NCBI RefSeq assembly: GCF_003086295.3
Contig: NC_092050.1
Location: 155,936,699-156,000,698, forward strand
Direction: 5' to 3'
Source of the DNA: Arachis hypogaea
Taxonomy: Eukaryota > Streptophyta > Magnoliopsida > Fabales > Fabaceae
Length of the DNA stretch: 64,000 nt
Numbering within the stretch: position 1 is the stretch's first letter; every line of letters begins with the position of its first letter. The notes beneath the pieces were generated by a model that saw only the letters and a list, made by a program, of their open reading frames with translations, was not told where the DNA came from and did no database searches. A program made the translations under genes and the position numbers. Positions 1-10,611 of the stretch are shown here, one piece after another.

Positions 1-253
1 AGAGAATATTCAATTTTTTTATTTTATGAAAAAATTAATTTAAAATTACTTACAAAATTAAAAATAAATAAAATCATATATACACGTATATTTAAATATA
101 AATATATTGTGACTGATCTTATTACTAATTTTTTATGTGCAATTAACCATTTTTATCTTGAATATATTCTAACGGTTAACATGCATTGTATCAATTCTCA
201 AATATCTTAACTAAAACTAGAATAAACATTTTCTTGTTGACTTAATTAATTAC

Positions 254-1617
254 CTCTTGAAAGGGCTATCTTTTTTCACAGTTGGTTTCTCTGTGAAAGT
301 TTCTATTAAAGCAGAAACCGTTGATACATTTGAAGAAGTAATAGCTTGTAGGGCATTTTCCAATGCATTAAGCTTCTATTACATAGAATAAAAAACAAAA
401 AATATAGCATTGATGACAAAATATGATACTTCAAATTACAATGTGAAAATTGAAATAAATATATGGTTACGTTACGAATCCAATAATTACAGGCAAATCT
501 TCCATTCTGGAGAAGCTTTGAAATAAAAGAATTTAAAATAATTAAAGTATTTTTTTAATATTTAAAAATACTTTTTAATTTGATTAAAAGTAAAAAAAAA
601 ATTGTAAAAAAAAGACTACTTTTAGAATTTAAAATTTAGCATAAAAGAAATAATCATTTAAAAAGAACTAACTGATATTAACTAATTTTTTTCCTAATTT
701 AACTCATAATTTCACCGTAGAATGGATGAAATGTGTAGCTAATCCACATGCTGCCATTTCTATTCCGTCCAAACGAGCTCCAGTTAATCCTAGGTACTCC
801 CCTACATATAATAATTTGGCAAAATAAATAATTAAAATTTTTCATTAATCAAAATAATTAAAAATTAAAAATTATTGTAGACATTTTATACCTATCCTTC
901 TAAACTTTTGAAATGAGTAATTTTATAACAATATTACACATATATATGAATTATAATCCACTATATATAGATATATGAATTATATTTAAAATAGGGACCG
1001 ATTTTAATGATCAATAAGATCAATCGTTAATAACAATTGATTTATTTTTTAGGACCAACAAAATATTGATAGTCAAATTAATTCCTATAACAGAAATTAA
1101 CAACCGATTTAGTGATCGATTTTAATTGGTCACTAAAATTGGTTGCTATTTTTTTAACATAGCGACCGAATTAGTAATTAAAAAAAAAACTTTAGGCTAC
1201 GGGTCAATCAGTTGCTAAATCGATTTTTATTTTTAATTTAGTTATTAATTTTGCAACCAACATAAAAATAGACTAAAAAGATATTGTTCCATGCAAATAA
1301 TTAGTCGCTAAATCAATTACTAAGTAATATAATAGTGATTAATTTATTTAGTAATCAATATTGTTTGATGCTAATTTAGTAGTTTTGGACAAAAATCGGT
1401 CGCTAATTATTTTTAAGCTTAGCGACCACAATCGGTCTCTAAAAGTTTAATAATCAATTTAAAAAAAAATCAATCCTTATTCAGGTAATTTTTTATAATG
1501 AGAATCATGTAAGCTTCTAATTACCAAAATAGCCAGGAAGCCTAGATAAGAAGTAACTTGCACCCACATCTGGAAAAAAGCCGATATATGTCTCTGGCAT
1601 AGCAAATACCTACAACA

Positions 1618-1671
<54 letters not shown>

Positions 1672-4600
1672 CGCCATCCATCAAATGTCATTACATTTAT
1701 TTATAGATCAATGCTAAGATAGTTCATCATCATCGTCGTCATCATCAAATGTCAATATATACATGTTTTTTTATAGATCAATGCCAAGTTAAATTAGTGA
1801 AACTTTAGTTTAGGTTTATATAGCTTTTTATTATATTTGTATTAAAATTTTAAGAATGTGTAAGTGGACTGAAATTGATCTTATCTTCTAGAGAAACATA
1901 CAGCTTTTTCAGTTACAATTCTAAAGGTTGTGTTCATGGAAAGACCCGCTCCTCCTCCCATAACCACTCCATTAATCACAGATACCTGTTTCAACAATTG
2001 AATATAAAAATGTAGTGTATTAATAATAAGGAGAAGAATATATAATAATAATTAAAAACTCACTAGAGGCTTTTTGTAGGTCGCTGCCAAATGGTCCAAA
2101 ATGAGTTGTTTTCCATAAAATTTCAGAGGATAGGTCCAGTGTCCTGCTTAGATTCAACAAGTAAGGGTTACAAAATAATATAATCTCTTGAAAAATTTAA
2201 ACCACCTAATAATTCATTATGAATTTCACTAAAATAAAGATCAAACTCGGTCTTTGTTATTTTTTAGAAAGACACAGCGATATTATCTAAAATAAAGGGA
2301 CACTTTAGCCTACAGCATTATTATTTTAAGGTAATGCTAGGTATACACAAAAAACAGTCAAAACTTGCTTTATTTAGTATTAATTAATTATCGCAATAAT
2401 TAATGAATGTTAAATAAGGTAAATTATGGCTTTTTTGACTGATTTTCTTTGATTACCAAATATTTTTTATTATTTTAGGACATGCAAATCTTTTGTTAAA
2501 AAAGTCTACTAGATAATTAGAAATTTTGTAGGGATTTTATTTATAATATGTTGAGTTTAACAAACTATTAATATAAATTCATTTTTGAAAAATTATTTTA
2601 TTAAGAATGTTTAAATGAAGAAAGATCATTATTGTCAGTGATGTCAAAAAAAAAAAATAATTACAGTATAAAGATCATACTTTTTAAAAAGAAAAAATAG
2701 CATTATAAAAAAATGAAAGAAACAAATATTATGGTATTAATATTAGTATTGATGGCAGTAAAAAAGATAACGATAATAATGACAAGATATGATTGTACAA
2801 TTAAAATAATAAAGATAAAAATAATAATAATAATAATAATGATGTAGAAGGTGGTAATTGTTAATATATAGTTTTTAAAAAAATTTGTGAGAGAGGAGTT
2901 TAAACCCTCATAAATTATAAATAAAATTCTTTAAAAAATTACTTTTTGTTATTATTAAATAATTTTTTTAACAAAGGAAGTGTATTGTGCTAAAATAATA
3001 TTTTAGAGACCGAAGTATCTTTTTTTATAAAAATCGTTTTATCTTTAAAAAAAATGAATAAGAGTCGAGTTTATTAGTATTTATTCAATTTGACTGTAAA
3101 AAAATGGTTTTGTTCTATACGTTATATATTCAATATGGTTAAAATTGAAATTTGAAAATTTAAAAAATAAATGAAAACCGTCTTATTTAATCAAAATCAT
3201 AATATCAAAAATTAAATCGAAATTTTACCTATTTTGATTATGTATGTATGTTGATGGTTTTTATTTGTGGGTTACTATGAAGTACGAATACTTTGCTGAG
3301 TTGTCGTGTTCGCGTGTCGAACACATTTTGGAAACGACACTCGTCTAACACGCGTGTCTGCTGTATCCAACCGTGTCTTAATAAAAAGTAAAAAATTCTT
3401 CTCCAGACACGTTTGAATACACCTAAATACCATCACGTGTCAGCGTGTCCAATCTTATTCTTAACATATATTCTTGAAATAAATTTAGATATAGTATATA
3501 TTATTATTTATTAAAATAAAAAATATTTTAAATACTTGATATAATTAAAATAAGATATTAAAAATAATTAAAAAAATTAATTTATATTTTAGTATCAATA
3601 AAATATCAAAATATTATTACGATTTATCTAAAAAATACTTTATATTTTATATATATGTGTCCCGTATCTTATAAGATTTTAGAATTTACGTGTTAGCGTA
3701 TCCCGTATCGTGTCATATCCCATCTCGCGTGTCAGTATCCGTAGATCCTAGGTGAGTTATATATACCTGTGAGTGAGGAAGAAATTACAGATACTACATC
3801 ACCTCCGGCACAAAATCCTTTTCCATTTCCCTAATTACCATTGGGAAATATATTAATACAAAAACATATATATAAGTCCACCATCAATATATAAATGGCA
3901 AATACTGTTTAATTTGAATTATAAAAGTAAACATAATAATAAAATTATTAGGATAAACTGGTAAAATATATTTTTATTTTTAACATTTATAATTTTCTAA
4001 ACAATATTTTTAATGTTTAATTTCATTTAATCTTTTGTCCTTAATATTTTTAATTTTTTAATTTTATTCTTAACATTTTTTAATTGTGTCAAAATTATTT
4101 TTAGCCGTTTTTTATGTTGTTCATAATATTTTAGATGATAAAACTAGCATCTACAGATAATTTTGATACAAATTAAAAATATTAAAGATAAAATTAAATA
4201 TAATTAAATATTAAAAATATTTTTAAAGAAAATTACATACATATGTTATGAATAAAAAACATATTTTATTCAAATTATTAATAACAAGAAAGTACATATA
4301 TATTTTAAATGACGATTTAATTACCTTCAATATTACAAGTTTAACTGAGGAGTCAGTCTCATACATCCTTAGATTCTTTAAAATTTGAGAAACCTGAAAA
4401 ATAGTAAAATGAAAGATACCCTTATTATATTTATTTTCTATAGACAATATATAGTGGCTCCAAAGTGTTACGAAAAGACAAGTATGAAAAAAATATTTTA
4501 TAGTTCAATTGCTGAAGGGTTAGAAATCACAGGCAAAATATTAGTTCCCAAGTACTGAGGTCTAATAATAAAAGGAGAGAGTGCGCAAATTAAAATCACT

Positions 4601-5727
4601 TTCGTGCATTATATAATATGAATTGCTATAATTATTTGTGTATTTAAATTATTTTTTAATTAATAAAAAACGAATGTTGATGGTTAAGAAAATACTAATA
4701 TATGTTATAAATTATACGTGTAGATGTAGTATACTTATTTGCAAATTATTAATATTTAAATTACTTACCATTTCATAGTTAAGGCTATTTAACTTGTGAG
4801 GCCTATTTAGTATCACCAACTTCACAGCAGAATTTCCAGCGGAAAGTACCTGCAAGGAGACATGCATATTCATATAGTTGAACTATATATCACTAAATTA
4901 CAGAATTCATAATGTGTACTTACACTTCTATAGATATAGTTGACTCAAATATTTTTATTAATATAAAACGCATAACTGAATTTATTTTGTAAAATTTTTT
5001 TATATAGAGAAGATAAAAAAAATAGTTGTTGTTCACCAAGGATCAAACTCTTGACCTTTTGGATCTAGAACTCTAATATCATGTCATGATACCACTCATC
5101 CCAAAAGCTTCCGCTGATGGAAAAATGTAGCACTAATGATTATATCTCTAATACTCTATAAACCTCCATTGTACACATTATACAAATATTCTATTGGCTC
5201 CTCATACTTTTCCTTAGTAAAATCATAAGAACAATTTTTTTTTTTTTGGTGACTATAAGAACAATTTAATCAATCATTATTACTGTTGAAATATTATTTA
5301 AATATTAATTAAAATAGTATTTAGATACTTAAATTTAATTTATAGTTGAATTTATATGTATAATTAGTTTGTAACTTATGATACATATAGTAAATACATA
5401 GATATTTTTTCATTTTCTAATCTCTAATATCTTATCCAGGGTTCTAACCATTACAACATATGGTAATAGGAATATCATAATAGGAAAGAAAAGATAACTT
5501 TTAATTAATCAATATTAACTTTTTATTTTAAGAATTATAATTTAGGATAATCTAGAATTAAGAGATTATCATTTAAGATCTAGAATTTAAAATAAATAAA
5601 ATATTTTAAAAATATTTAAAAAAAAAACTCTTAATAACATTACTCAAAACAAAAGACTTGAAGAAGAAGAGAGAAAAACAACCTGGTTTATTGGTTGTGT
5701 ATCAAACTTAAAACTCATGAGAGCCAT
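254..5727 (-). CDS. 3-hydroxyisobutyryl-CoA hydrolase-like protein (crotonase family), 3' end outside window
   Basis: Nine coding exons read on the minus strand: 5683-5727, 4769-4849, 4325-4393, 3767-3830, 2064-2143, 1902-1985, 1525-1609, 716-801 and 254-375. All have GT/AG borders and phases that join without a break, giving about 240 residues starting MALMSFKFD. The C-terminus, and any peroxisomal targeting tripeptide, lies left of base 1. Crotonase marks are visible: [13 protein letters not shown] near the N-terminus, the oxyanion-hole segment [10 protein letters not shown], a second glycine-rich segment [13 protein letters not shown], and [16 protein letters not shown], which carries the Glu and Asp expected to be catalytic in the hydrolase subgroup rather than enoyl-CoA hydratase. 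The family removes CoA from 3-hydroxyisobutyryl-CoA in valine breakdown (CHY1 in Arabidopsis) or acts on related acyl-CoAs. Which paralogue this is cannot be decided without the C-terminus. No transit peptide is obvious. The introns carry several MITEs and a long (AAT)n repeat, but the coding exons look intact. Confidence 0.9.
985..1450. repeat. Non-autonomous DNA-transposon-like repeat with GCGACCGATTT-type motifs
   Basis: This lies in the intron between exons 7 and 8 of the hydrolase-like gene. Motifs such as AGCGACCGAATTAG, GGACCGATTTTAATG, AATCGGTCGCTAA and AGCGACCACAATCGG recur in both orientations over about 460 bp. Repeated GCGACC/GGTCGC subterminal motifs are typical of CACTA-type elements in legumes, so a non-autonomous CACTA remnant is the best guess. 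No clear terminal inverted repeat or 3 bp target duplication was found, so the borders are approximate. Confidence 0.45.
1618..1671. repeat. (AAT)18 microsatellite next to a splice acceptor
   Basis: Eighteen uninterrupted AAT units, read as ATT on the coding strand of the hydrolase-like gene. They end only 8 bases before the acceptor AG (bases 1610-1611) of exon 1525-1609, so the repeat occupies the place of the polypyrimidine tract. Confidence 0.95.
2331..2465. repeat. Palindromic MITE, copy A
   Basis: An imperfect palindrome whose arms contain CTTTATTTAGTATTAATTAATTAT and its rough complement around a centre at ATCGCAATAAT, flanked by GGTAATGCTAGG on the left and GATTACCAAATATTTT on the right. 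Related copies lie at 6739-6880 and 24745-24870. It is non-coding and lies in the intron between exons 4 and 5 of the hydrolase-like gene. Confidence 0.65.
3275..3751. repeat. Short non-autonomous element rich in CGTGTC motifs
   Basis: A 477 bp block with repeated CGTGTC/GACACG motifs, far higher in CG content than the intron around it. The ends form an imperfect inverted repeat: CTATGAAGTACGAATACT on the left, and the complement of the right end CTAGGATCTACGGATACT, matching at 13 of 18. The block stops about 15 bases from the donor of exon 3767-3830. A hAT-like MITE is plausible, but the target duplication is not clear. Confidence 0.45.
5031..5112. repeat. Dispersed repeat fragment
   Basis: The stretch GGATCAAACTCTTGACC followed by ATACCACTCATCCCAAAAGC resembles a family scattered through legume introns and flanks. 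It lies in the first intron of the hydrolase-like gene. Its class is unknown and the assignment rests on recollection. Confidence 0.25.
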
Positions 5728-7845
5728 GGTGCAATAATTTAGTTCTGTTCTATATAATGAGACAATTGTGAATGTGATATATAGAGAAGTGCATGTTTGA
5801 GCACAATACAACTCTCTCCATCTCTATAAATAATCACAAGAATAATAATAATAATGAAAAAAACGCTCGTGAACTAACACGCAAAACGATAAATAAAAAT
5901 ATAAAATAACAAGGCTTCAATGGATCGGAGCTTTCAAATTGTCTACGATATGAACCGTTATTGGTTGATGAGAAAATTAAATTAAAGAACACCGTCGAAA
6001 GATTCAATGCACTAGCTATAAGTCACGTGCAACGAACCTTCTTATTCTTAGCTTCTTCTGATCTTTATTTTATTTATTAATTTTGTGTTTTAATTTATAT
6101 TTGGAGAATGTATTATCTTGATGTTCCATTATTTTCTTCGTTTTTTAAGTTTTGTTTCTAGAGGTCCTAGATAATAGAATTAACGAAGATGGAAAAAAAA
6201 AAGTATATATAATAAAAAGAAACTAAGATTTTTGAATGATTTTACCTTAATAATTATTTTATTTTTGAGATATTTTGTTCTTAAATTACTTGAATAGGAA
6301 TGGCAAAAAAATATCTGTAAAAACGGATATGAAGATTCATAAAATTTTTATAGGACAGAAATCTGTCCCGGTGAATAAATAGAAATGGAGATATTATTAG
6401 TAAATTAAAGGTATTCGTCCTATGGTAATTTACCAAATTTTTAATAATGGTGTATTATTCTCACAAAAAAATTGTCATATTATTTTATTAGAAATTATAT
6501 TTCAATTTCATTTTTTTTAATGTGTATCATATGCATATTAAACTTGTGTTTGAATTATGTTTTAATATAATAAATTTGATTCAATTGCATTGAATTATAT
6601 TGGATTACTAAAGTAACGGATGGATGACTGGTGGTTCATTTTCTCAACTTTCTTTAATTTCAATACCGCGTGAGTAATTCTAAAGCGGAATAAGTTATAT
6701 TATCTTATACACATGGTATTAAATTTTTAGCATTCATGGGTAATGTTAAAGAGACAAAAAAAAAAAAAACAGCTAAAATTTGTCTTATTTAGCATTCATT
6801 AATTATCACAATAATTTATGAATGCTAAATAAAGCAATTTATAGTTATTTTTGGCTGATTTTCTTTAGTTACCAAATATTTTCGTAAATTTTTTATAAAC
6901 GAAAAGTTTAAAGTTTATTCTTATTATTATAAATAAATAAATTTTAGCATATTAAAAATATAATTATTTATATATTTTTTTCGATTTAAACTTAAAAAAA
7001 AAAGAGATTTTATGACATTTTAACATTATAAGTGCTACTTTTTAATTAGCAATGATATATAACAAATAAATATTATTATTTTAGGTTAGTATTTAGTTAA
7101 TAATATTTTGCATCTATATTTATAGAAATTTATATAAAAAAATATATAATTTATATTTATATTTATCAAAATTTGTACACATAAATTAATATAATTTGTA
7201 TTTATATTTACTAAAATTTATATATATAAATTAATAAAATTTATTTATTAAAGATAATTTGATGTTTGTTTTAGATTTTTAATTAAATATTAGTCAAAAT
7301 TACTAAAAATTATTAGCTCTTAAAAATTTCTGACTTTTTGACGTGAAAGATATATAGATATTATTGATAGTTCAGGAAAAAAAAATTAAAAATAATTAAA
7401 TATTAGACTTTTTTTGTCATATATATAAGTTTTATTTGATACCATGTTATGAGTAACTATATCTACTAAATTTAAATTCTTAATTTATTTATTAGATGCG
7501 TGCACACAAATGAGTATATGTATGTATGTTGTTGCTAACAAGGAATAGTTATAAATGACTAATTAATTAGTCTAGAATTTAGAATGCTTTGATTCTTATT
7601 AAATCAAATTTAATATAGAAGTGCCGACAAACTACTTATTTATGAATGATTTTTGTCTGTTATTTAAAGAAAAAAAAATTAAAATAGAAGTAAGCTTCTT
7701 CTTTGATATTTATTACCAGTTCAACACTCAAACACACAAGCAATATAAAATTAAATGGTGGGAACTTACATACAGAAAGCTATGAGTATTGAGTAAGCCA
7801 TGAAAGCTAAAGAAAAAGAAAAATATATCATCAAATTGCTTGCAT
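5728..7845. other. Upstream region of the hydrolase-like gene; no gene seen
   Basis: AT-rich sequence. The first 100-150 bases next to the start codon at 5727 should hold the 5' UTR and promoter of the minus-strand gene. No canonical TATA box was placed with confidence. A palindromic MITE lies at 6739-6880 and a GGAATGGCAAAAAAATATC-type repeat fragment at about 6297-6400. No coding sequence is supported. Confidence 0.6.
6739..6880. repeat. Palindromic MITE, copy B
   Basis: Second copy of the family at 2331-2465. The arms TTATTTAGCATTCATTAATTAT and its complement surround CACAATAATT. It shares the right flank GGCTGATTTTCTTTAGTTACC with copy A. Confidence 0.65.
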
Positions 7846-7896
7846 GGGTCTAACTAGAAAACGACAATCAGCGGGTAGTTAAGTTGTAAGCGTTTT
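7846..7896 (+). repeat. 51 bp perfect repeat, left copy
   Basis: The block begins GGGTCTAACTAGAAAACGAC and ends TTGTAAGCGTTTT. It is identical over 51 bases to 15203-15253, in the same orientation, 7.36 kb away. A third, diverged copy is at 15314-15358. The function is unknown; it is not the end of any element I could define. Confidence 0.85.
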
Positions 7897-8187
7897 TTCT
7901 TTTAATTTAAAATGGTAAATTTAAAATTTTGCTAGGTAGACAAGGTAATGAAATAGTAGTTTTTATCTCGATTCGTTAATTTAGTTCAGAATCGTAATTC
8001 GTTGAATCGTAAAACGGAACGTAAATGTGACTCATAAAATATAAAAATTATGAAAATGTTGATAGCAAAAATTAATTTCACAGATAATAAAATAAATCTC
8101 AAATAAACTAAATTATCTAAAAGACTATAACTAATATATTATATATACTATAACAAGTTAAAAGTCACAACTCATAACATAAATTCA

Positions 8188-10459
8188 TGTAACATCCCAA
8201 CTTTTTGAATCAAGTCATTTATTTAATAACTAATTAATTAATTAAAATGGTAATGATTTAAGATTTGAATTTAAAATTTAAACACATGAAAGCACTAGTG
8301 GTAGTAAATCTCTAACCGACAATAAACAACCTTTTAAAATATAGCCATAATTAATTCTATATTTATTATATTTGAATGATATTTAGTTATATGAAAAGAT
8401 AAGAACACTAGCTCTATCCCTTAAGTTCAGTATAAAATCAAATTTAAATTAAATTAGGTAGATAAATCGGTTACAAGTTTAGAGTAGAAAATCGCGCTCT
8501 TATCAGCCAGCCTGACATACTAACAGTATTTCGAGAATATCTCAAGCTGTGGTTATCCGATTGACTTCGTTTAAGATTCGTTTTAAAGCTAATTCAATTC
8601 TCTATAAATTTGTCTCTAATAGCTAATTCCAAATTCCAAACGTAGAAAAAATTATAGGGCTCACAAAGTGACGATCCAGATTGAAGATTTCACCTAAATG
8701 CCTCCTAACATAATCTGCACATACCTGAGAGCTATTTAATCCTTCCCTTCTCATTCTATTCCCTTTTTCTATAAAAAATATTCTAGTATACACAAAGTCT
8801 AGCCATGAAACAAGTCTCTCTTCACTAACAAACTGCATCTATTTACATCGGAATACCTAGCGGAACTTCACTCGAGGTAGGGGATTTTTGTGCTAATTTT
8901 TATATGTCATGTTTTAAATGTTTTCGAACATAGATGTTAGCTTTATTTGCATGTCATGGTAGAATGTCTCTTTCCTTCATACGCATTATGTATTATAATA
9001 ACAATTTTATGTGCATTAAAGAACTGAGGGAATGATCCTTCGGTAAGGGAAGGTGACCCCCAAAGACAAGATAATCGAGATGATCCTTCGATAAGGGAAG
9101 GTGATCGGCAAACTTGTGGGAACCTTCGGTAAGGGAAGGGGACTCCCATCAATTTTATATAATAAAGATACCTTTGTTGATATAACTCTTTTCTTGTGTA
9201 TGTCTAAATAACCTTGATTGTAAATTGAACTGAGGGAATGATCCTTCGGTAAGGGAAGGTGACCCCCAAAGACAAGATATCGATATGATCCTTCGGTAAG
9301 GGAAGGTGATCGATCGAGATGATCCTTCGGTAAGGGAAGGTGATCGCCAAAACGTTTGGGATAAGAACCTTCGGTAAGGGAAGGGGACTCCCACCTTTTA
9401 TACCGGTTTGAGCTCAATACCTTCCATAAAAGCTATGAGAAAAAGTAATGAAAAGTGCAATGAAAAGTGTGATCATGATTGTTCTTCTTTTATCCTTTTT
9501 AATTTATGATTATGTTTATTATTTCATTCAAAGATCCTTCTTTATCCAAAGTTCCTTTTTGTATGATGTATGATACTGTTTAAGGTCTTTATTTTATTCA
9601 GATCTATTTTGTTTGACTTACCTATGGCAATGTTACTATTCTTCTCTTGTTTATTATTTATTTTGCCTTGCTTTATGGCCTATGAGAATATCATACCAAG
9701 GTTTATGAGTTTACATTTATATGTTTTAACGCTATAGGCATTTTGTATGCATTACACATGTCATAACATAAGTAAACGAGAAGCATCTAAAAGTCACACC
9801 ACTCCGAATAAATAAGAACTTTTAAAAATAATAATTGAACAACATTGCATCATCACTGTTTTTATTTTAAAAACTCGGAGTGGCTGGGGATGGATACGAT
9901 GACACCATATAGATAAAAACTACTGAGAAACTTTTGTTTCTCACCCCTCTCTCCGTACCATCTTCAGGAACGATGTAGTACGAAGTAATACAGTTGAGGT
10001 GAAAAGACAGGTGCACTAGTGGGAGCAAGCCATCGAGGACGTAGATACAAAACATTAAACGTTTACCTTAAAAAGGAAGAATATGCGATTGTTTTAGCTA
10101 TAGTTAAACAAATTAAGAAAATTAGGATTTCATATGTGTCTTGTTTTATCCTTATTGACTTATTGCAATTGTAACTATTATGTTTCCCTTTTTATTTGGT
10201 ATGAGTAAAGCTTGTCATTGTTGTGCCTTCATAGTTTAGCACACCGATTTTTCATGTTAGTATTTTCAAATCCACTTATATTTTTCAACTAGTAAATATT
10301 CTAATAAAAACTAGTTATTCAATATTTTTATCTATAAATTATTTTATATAAATATTTCACATTTGTTTTAAAAGAAAAATTTCGCAAGATTTTGAATATC
10401 AGCTACTAAGTATAACCCAAATAAAGCTTAACTCAGTTTAAAAGCATTAGGGTGTTACA
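8188..10459. mobile_element. Solo LTR, gypsy-type (2272 bp)
   Basis: Begins TGTAACATCCC and ends GGGTGTTACA, so the termini form the perfect inverted repeat TGTAACA/TGTTACA. It is flanked on both sides by the 5 bp duplication ATTCA (8183-8187 and 10460-10464). No gag or pol sequence lies inside, so it is a solo LTR left by recombination between two LTRs. The length and terminal sequence fit a Ty3/gypsy element with long LTRs, but the lineage is inferred. It sits just beyond the stop codon of the minus-strand hAT transposase remnant, so it probably landed in that transposon's 3' flank. Confidence 0.88.
9020..9393. repeat. Tandem array of CCTTCGGTAAGGGAAGG units within the solo LTR
   Basis: At least seven copies of CCTTCGGTAAGGGAAGG (one with GATAAG) occur at about 9037, 9082, 9123, 9243, 9288, 9323 and 9368. 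Each can fold because CCTTC pairs with GAAGG. Two larger blocks, starting at about 9021 and 9228, both open GAACTGAGGGAATGATCC, so the array also shows a higher-order duplication of about 207 bp. The short open frames across it are a result of the repeat, not genes. Confidence 0.9.
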
Positions 10460-10611
10460 ATTCACAACTCAACTTACAAATCAAAACACAAATTCACAAC
10501 TCACGAATTTATACGACACCAAAAGAAATTCAAATAGCAAATAAACTAACCAAACTAGTAGCAATGAACAACTAATTAACTAAAGTCTAAATAAGTCATT
10601 TAATAATCATT

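Noticed and set aside
1477..1677. 66-residue frame starting with a poly-Ile run
   Set aside because: It is the (AAT)18 repeat read through into exon 1525-1609 in a wrong frame.
9020..9393. Regularly spaced palindromic repeats resembling a CRISPR array
   Set aside because: Spacers are themselves repeated, spacing varies, and the setting is a plant LTR with target duplications.
9016..9417. Three overlapping minus-strand open frames with repeated PLPLTEGS-like peptides
   Set aside because: They are translations of the CCTTCGGTAAGGGAAGG array inside a solo LTR, not a repeat protein.
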